NCBI GenBank assembly: GCA_900545325.1
Contig: UQZE01000097.1
Location: forward strand, 1-7,745
From: an uncultured Eubacteriales bacterium
Lineage (GTDB): Bacteria > Bacillota > Clostridia > Christensenellales > Borkfalkiaceae
Reading direction: 5' to 3'
Length of the DNA: 7,745 bases
Shown: positions 6,702 to 7,745 of the stretch, piece by piece
Numbering within the stretch: position 1 is the first letter of the stretch
Layout of the letters: each line of letters opens with the position of its first letter
Program-made: the position numbers and the translations under genes
The notes under the pieces: model-generated
What the model saw: only the letters and a program-made list of their open reading frames with translations
Told to the model about the DNA's origin: nothing
Databases searched by the model: none

Positions 6702-6797
6702 TCCGCATTTTCCGAAAAACAGAAAAACAACTTTCAACATAATTAAAAAACACACATTTATAATATAAAAACGCAAGAAATCACCGCTATGCGGCTA

Positions 6798-6803
6798 TAT
6801 AAT
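6798..6803 (+). promoter_or_regulatory. Possible -10 element for the secreted CBM gene
   Basis: TATAAT matches the -10 consensus, but the base positions 17 bp upstream (AAGAAA, 6775-6780) do not resemble a -35 box. A weak -35 would suit an activator-dependent promoter, for example one needing the adjacent AraC-family protein. If used, the leader would be about 158 nt and include the inverted repeat at 6896-6920. A second TATAAT at 6759-6764 is an alternative, also without a good -35. Confidence 0.35.
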
Positions 6804-6895
6804 GAAAATATAAAACTGCATAGTGAACGATTTCGCCCGCGGCGAAGGAATACTTCCCGAAACAAGGCGAAAACGCAATTTTTTCTACAAAAAAA

Positions 6896-6920
6896 TTCTC
6901 GTTTGTGTTACAAACGAGAA
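6896..6920. promoter_or_regulatory. Perfect 10-bp inverted repeat upstream of the CBM gene
   Basis: TTCTCGTTTG (6896-6905) and CAAACGAGAA (6911-6920) are perfect inverted complements around TGTTA; one more T-A pair would close an 11-bp stem with a 3-nt loop. It is centred 60 nt before the start codon. On the + strand no T-run follows, so it is not a terminator for the CBM gene. It may be an operator or a leader hairpin. On the - strand it is followed by seven T (6895-6889), so it could terminate antisense transcription coming out of the CBM gene. Confidence 0.6.
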
Positions 6921-6967
6921 ACAAACCTTTGCGGAAAACGCAGGTAAAATCAAGGAGGAAAAAGGAT

Positions 6968-7724
6968 ATGAAACAACACGGTTTCGGCAAGGCGAAAATG
7001 CCGAAGATCATCGTCAGCGCCGTTCTTGCGGCCGCGCTCTGCTGTACGGCTCTGCCCGCGGGCGCGTTCGCGCAGACGGCCCGTTCGGCCGACTGGTCGC
7101 AGCACGTTCTGAATTTCGACGGCGAGAGCGCCGCCATGCACGGCTGGCAGTATTACTTTTACGATACGGACTTTCTGTATGAAAGCGGCGGCGCCTATGT
7201 AGACGTAACGGAAAACGGGCGTAACGGCGGCAACGCGCTGCATGTCCGCCGCGAGGACAACGCGCCCCCGCAGATCGTGCTTTACAGCTATCACGCGGAA
7301 GCAGAGGCAAATACGCTCTATCATCTGGAAGCGTACGTCAAGACGGAAGGCACGGCGGACAGTTCCGTCGGCTTTACCCGCAACGAGATCGACGCAAAGG
7401 GCGCGGAAACCTTCCCCGGATACACGCAGGAAAAAGCGATTGCGGGAGATACGGGCGGCGAATGGCAGAAGATTTCGCTGAACTTCACCACCGCGGCAAA
7501 TACCGCCGAAGTCGGCGCAAAGATAATGATCAATCGCGGGATAGGCGATTTTTATATCGACGACGTTACCATAAGCAAGGTTCTGACCGAGGTCGAACTG
7601 CAGGAAGACTATCCCTGGCAGTATTACGGATGGGGCGTCGGCGTGGACGACTGGGGCGTCGAAGGGCAGAACGCGCTCCAAAAGCAGAAATGGACGCAGA
7701 TGACCGAAGCGAACATCAGTCGTG
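6968..7724 (+). CDS. Secreted protein with N-terminal carbohydrate-binding-module-like domain (3' partial)
   Basis: The frame runs open from ATG 6968 until the adapter, giving 252 complete genuine codons plus one base. AAGGAGG at 6952-6958, 9 nt upstream, supports the start. Residues 1-35 form a Sec signal peptide (Lys-containing start, hydrophobic stretch 14-29, AFA before Gln36); no lipobox is seen. Residues about 45-205 look like a jelly-roll carbohydrate-binding module of the CBM4/9/22 type: NFDGESAAMHGW, a Gly-rich GNAL turn, a YHLEAYVKTEG strand, the EWQKISLNFTT segment and the closing GDFYIDDVTISKV. The next residues (DYPWQYYGWGVGVDDWG, then KQKWTQMTEANI) begin another domain that I cannot identify. 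The usual architecture would place a glycoside hydrolase or similar enzyme next, but no catalytic residues are in view. It is divergent from the AraC-family gene and probably controlled by it. Confidence 0.85.
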
Positions 7725-7745
7725 AGATCGGAAGAGCACACGTCT
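7725..7745 (+). other. Illumina TruSeq adapter sequence (assembly artefact)
   Basis: The last 21 bases begin AGATCGGAAGAGC and continue without mismatch as the standard TruSeq read adapter. They are not genomic DNA. Any residues translated from them (EIGRAHV on the + strand, or the Met-Cys-Ser-Ser start on the - strand) are false. Confidence 0.97.

Larger units (their letters stand above)
6654..6967. other. AT-rich divergent intergenic region
   Basis: 314 bp without a gene between the divergent regulator and the secreted CBM protein. It is clearly more AT-rich than the flanking genes and holds the regulator promoter (6673-6701), a possible promoter for the + gene near 6798-6803, a perfect inverted repeat at 6896-6920, three copies of AAAACGCA (6768-6775, 6870-6877, 6935-6942), a GCTAT pair 8 bp apart (6786, 6794), and small inverted repeats CCGC-TAT-GCGG (6784-6794) and GGAA-TAC-TTCC (6847-6857). 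No small ORF with a convincing ribosome binding site was seen. Confidence 0.75.

Noticed and set aside
6654..6776. N-terminal 41-residue extension of the AraC-family protein from ATG 6776
   Set aside because: It would start upstream of the consensus promoter, encodes a hydrophobic stretch atypical of this family, and lies in AT-rich intergenic DNA; the ATG pair at 6653/6650 has a proper ribosome binding site.
6896..6920. Palindrome as a transcription terminator for the + strand
   Set aside because: No T-run follows on the + strand (ACAAACCTTTGC comes next), and it lies upstream of a gene it would silence.
6950..7741. 263-codon open frame on the - strand beginning in the adapter
   Set aside because: The start codon is adapter sequence, and the frame is opposite the secreted CBM gene, which has a good ribosome binding site, signal peptide and domain.

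Overview
The window looks like one end of a metagenome-assembled contig from a Clostridia-like member of the Bacillota. The evidence is strong AAGGAG-type ribosome binding sites, a Gram-positive style lipoprotein, a CUT1-type sugar ABC transporter without its own ATPase, a cupin-AraC regulator, and coding DNA of fairly high GC between AT-rich intergenic stretches. I cannot name the species. The contig is not clean: bases 7725-7745 are the start of an Illumina TruSeq adapter, so the last gene is cut by an artefact. Positions 1-5 (GATCT) might be the other adapter remnant.

Layout. Positions 2-5704 hold four co-directional genes on the + strand: the C-terminal end of what is probably a sugar-binding lipoprotein, a MalF-like permease, a MalG-like permease, and an 1132-residue surface lipoprotein built from Ig-like and GLUG beta-helix modules. 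Gaps are 48, 9 and 57 nt, so this is most likely one operon. Its promoter lies upstream of the window. A GC-rich hairpin without a T-run sits between the binding-protein gene and the first permease. Two hairpins at 5723-5797 close the operon, and the first also serves the convergent regulator gene.

Positions 5796-6653 (- strand) encode an AraC-family regulator. It is driven by a perfect TTGACA-N17-TATAAT promoter whose predicted transcript starts almost at the ribosome binding site. The divergent intergenic region to 6967 is AT-rich and carries a perfect 10-bp inverted repeat. From 6968 to the adapter runs the 5' part of a secreted protein with a Sec signal peptide and a carbohydrate-binding-module-like domain, probably the front of a larger glycan-active enzyme.

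Working model (inference): this is a glycan-utilisation locus. The secreted CBM protein acts on a polysaccharide outside the cell, the GLUG lipoprotein displays a long rod with possible glycan- or surface-binding function, the binding protein and two permeases import the oligosaccharides using an ATPase encoded elsewhere, and the AraC protein regulates the locus in response to a ligand. The least explained part is the triplicated Ig/GLUG lipoprotein inside a transporter operon. I saw no CRISPR array, tRNA, rRNA, insertion sequence or phage gene.
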